A stretch of 64,000 nucleotides of DNA from Chryseobacterium bernardetii (lineage in GTDB: Bacteria > Bacteroidota > Bacteroidia > Flavobacteriales > Weeksellaceae). Numbering within the stretch: position 1 is the first letter of the stretch; every line of letters begins with the position of its first letter. Shown in pieces: positions 63,507 through 64,000 of the stretch. The notes beneath the pieces are model-generated. The model did no database searches, had not been told where the DNA came from, and saw only the letters and a program-made list of their open reading frames with translations. The stretch lies in NCBI RefSeq assembly GCF_003815975.1, contig NZ_CP033932.1:2523501-2587500 (forward strand), in the 5' to 3' direction. The translations under genes were made by a program, and so were the position numbers.

Positions 63507-64000
63507 ATGAAAAAATTATTACTAAATCTTTTGACGGGCTTTGTATTTTGTACAATCTCTGCACAAGCACCAACGAATTATTATGACGGAACAGCAGGTC
63601 TTTCTGGAGCAACCCTAAAATCAAAACTTAAAACAATAATTACCAATGGGCACCAAGACAAAGGGTATGCAGGATTATTAAATGCATTTCAAACTACAGA
63701 CCGAGATTATTTTTATGAAAACGACGGAACTGTAATGGATATGTATTCAGAAAATCCACTTGGATCAGATCCATACAACTATAACCACGGTTCTAACCAG
63801 TGTGGTAATTACAGCAGTGAAGGAGATTGTTATAACAGGGAGCACGTAGTACCACAAAGCTTATTTAATCAAAACTTACCAATGAGATCTGATGTCCATT
63901 TTGTGACACCAACTGATGGCAAAGTAAACGGAATGCGATCAAATTACCCATTTGGAAAAGTAGGAACGGTTTCTTTTACTTCATTAAATGGCTCAAAATT
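63507..64000 (+). CDS. Endonuclease I family protein, 3'-truncated by window edge
   Basis: An exported nuclease; the signal peptide (KKLLLNLLTGFVFCTISAQ) is followed by LKTIITNGHQDKGYAG and the catalytic region CYNREHVVPQS (His-Me finger type), then RSDVHFVTPTDGKVNGMRSNYPFG, typical of Endonuclease_1 (EndA/Vsn) proteins in Bacteroidota. About 164 codons are visible and the end lies outside the window. Such enzymes cleave DNA in the periplasm or medium. Confidence 0.88.
   Translation, partial: MKKLLLNLLTGFVFCTISAQAPTNYYDGTAGLSGATLKSKLKTIITNGHQDKGYAGLLNAFQTTDRDYFYENDGTVMDMYSENPLGSDPYNYNHGSNQCGNYSSEGDCYNREHVVPQSLFNQNLPMRSDVHFVTPTDGKVNGMRSNYPFGKVGTVSFTSLNGSK

Noticed and set aside
42326..64000. 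A second att site (repeat of the tRNA-Asp 3' end)
   Set aside because: I did not find the 3' end of tRNA-Asp again in the window, so no attR is annotated.
1..64000. Insertion sequences, transposases, rRNA or riboswitches
   Set aside because: No transposase motif, terminal inverted repeats with target duplications, rRNA or recognisable riboswitch fold was seen.

Overview
The window looks like a chromosomal segment of a Chryseobacterium-like member of the Flavobacteriia (Bacteroidota). The evidence is AT-rich DNA, many promoters of the Bacteroidota form TTTG-N19-21-TAnnTTTG (clearest before purA and before the tRNA array), few strong Shine-Dalgarno sequences, and families typical of the phylum: GSCFA, DUF5683 after parB, WbqC, a very large LepB, a VGINT-type surface protein, and a DbpA-tailed DEAD helicase. 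No species was assigned by database search.

Bases 1-41850 are mainly core genome. In order they hold the 3' part of aspartase (aspA), a surface-polysaccharide patch (GT2, a GT-B-like protein, a Wzx-type flippase and an FkbM methyltransferase), DUF2461, a DEAD-box helicase, DUF47/PiT phosphate uptake, a polyprenyl synthase, GSCFA, DUF4269, TatD, and a second DEAD-box helicase. They continue with obgE-adk-hpt, an ABC-F gene with a structured leader, a membrane AraC-type regulator facing a surface protein, purA, tonB, parA-parB-DUF5683-dapB-lepB-WbqC, a subtilase, a lipocalin/OmpA lipoprotein pair, a four-gene polyprenyl-phosphoryl-arabinose (DprE-like) operon, a PrcB-like lipoprotein, cysteine desulfurase and thioredoxin. 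One degenerate gene, probably DUF6438, sits downstream of obgE with a frameshift and a stop.

At 41932-42325 lie four essentially identical tandem tRNA-Asp(GUC) genes. An IntDOT-like tyrosine recombinase follows directly. From there to the end of the window the content is accessory: an ars operon (arsR, DUF6428, metallophosphoesterase, stand-alone GcvH-like protein, ACR3 pump, frameshifted methyltransferase), then a zinc/cobalt/cadmium-type efflux set (DUF6660 protein, a CzcA-TolC fusion, CzcB, a CzcN-like methyltransferase, bestrophin, CDF). It continues with a scar of a deleted flavoprotein, an LTA-synthase-like enzyme, MgtC, a Zn/Cd/Pb-type P-ATPase, PAP2 phosphatase and endonuclease I. This reads as a metal-resistance genomic island inserted at tRNA-Asp; its far end is not visible.

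The parts most worth a second look are the ars operon with a lipoyl-carrier (GcvH) protein and two ArsR operator palindromes, the RND-TolC single-chain fusion, the tRNA-Asp array as an integration hot spot, the complete DprE-like lipid-arabinose pathway, and the leader of the ABC-F gene.
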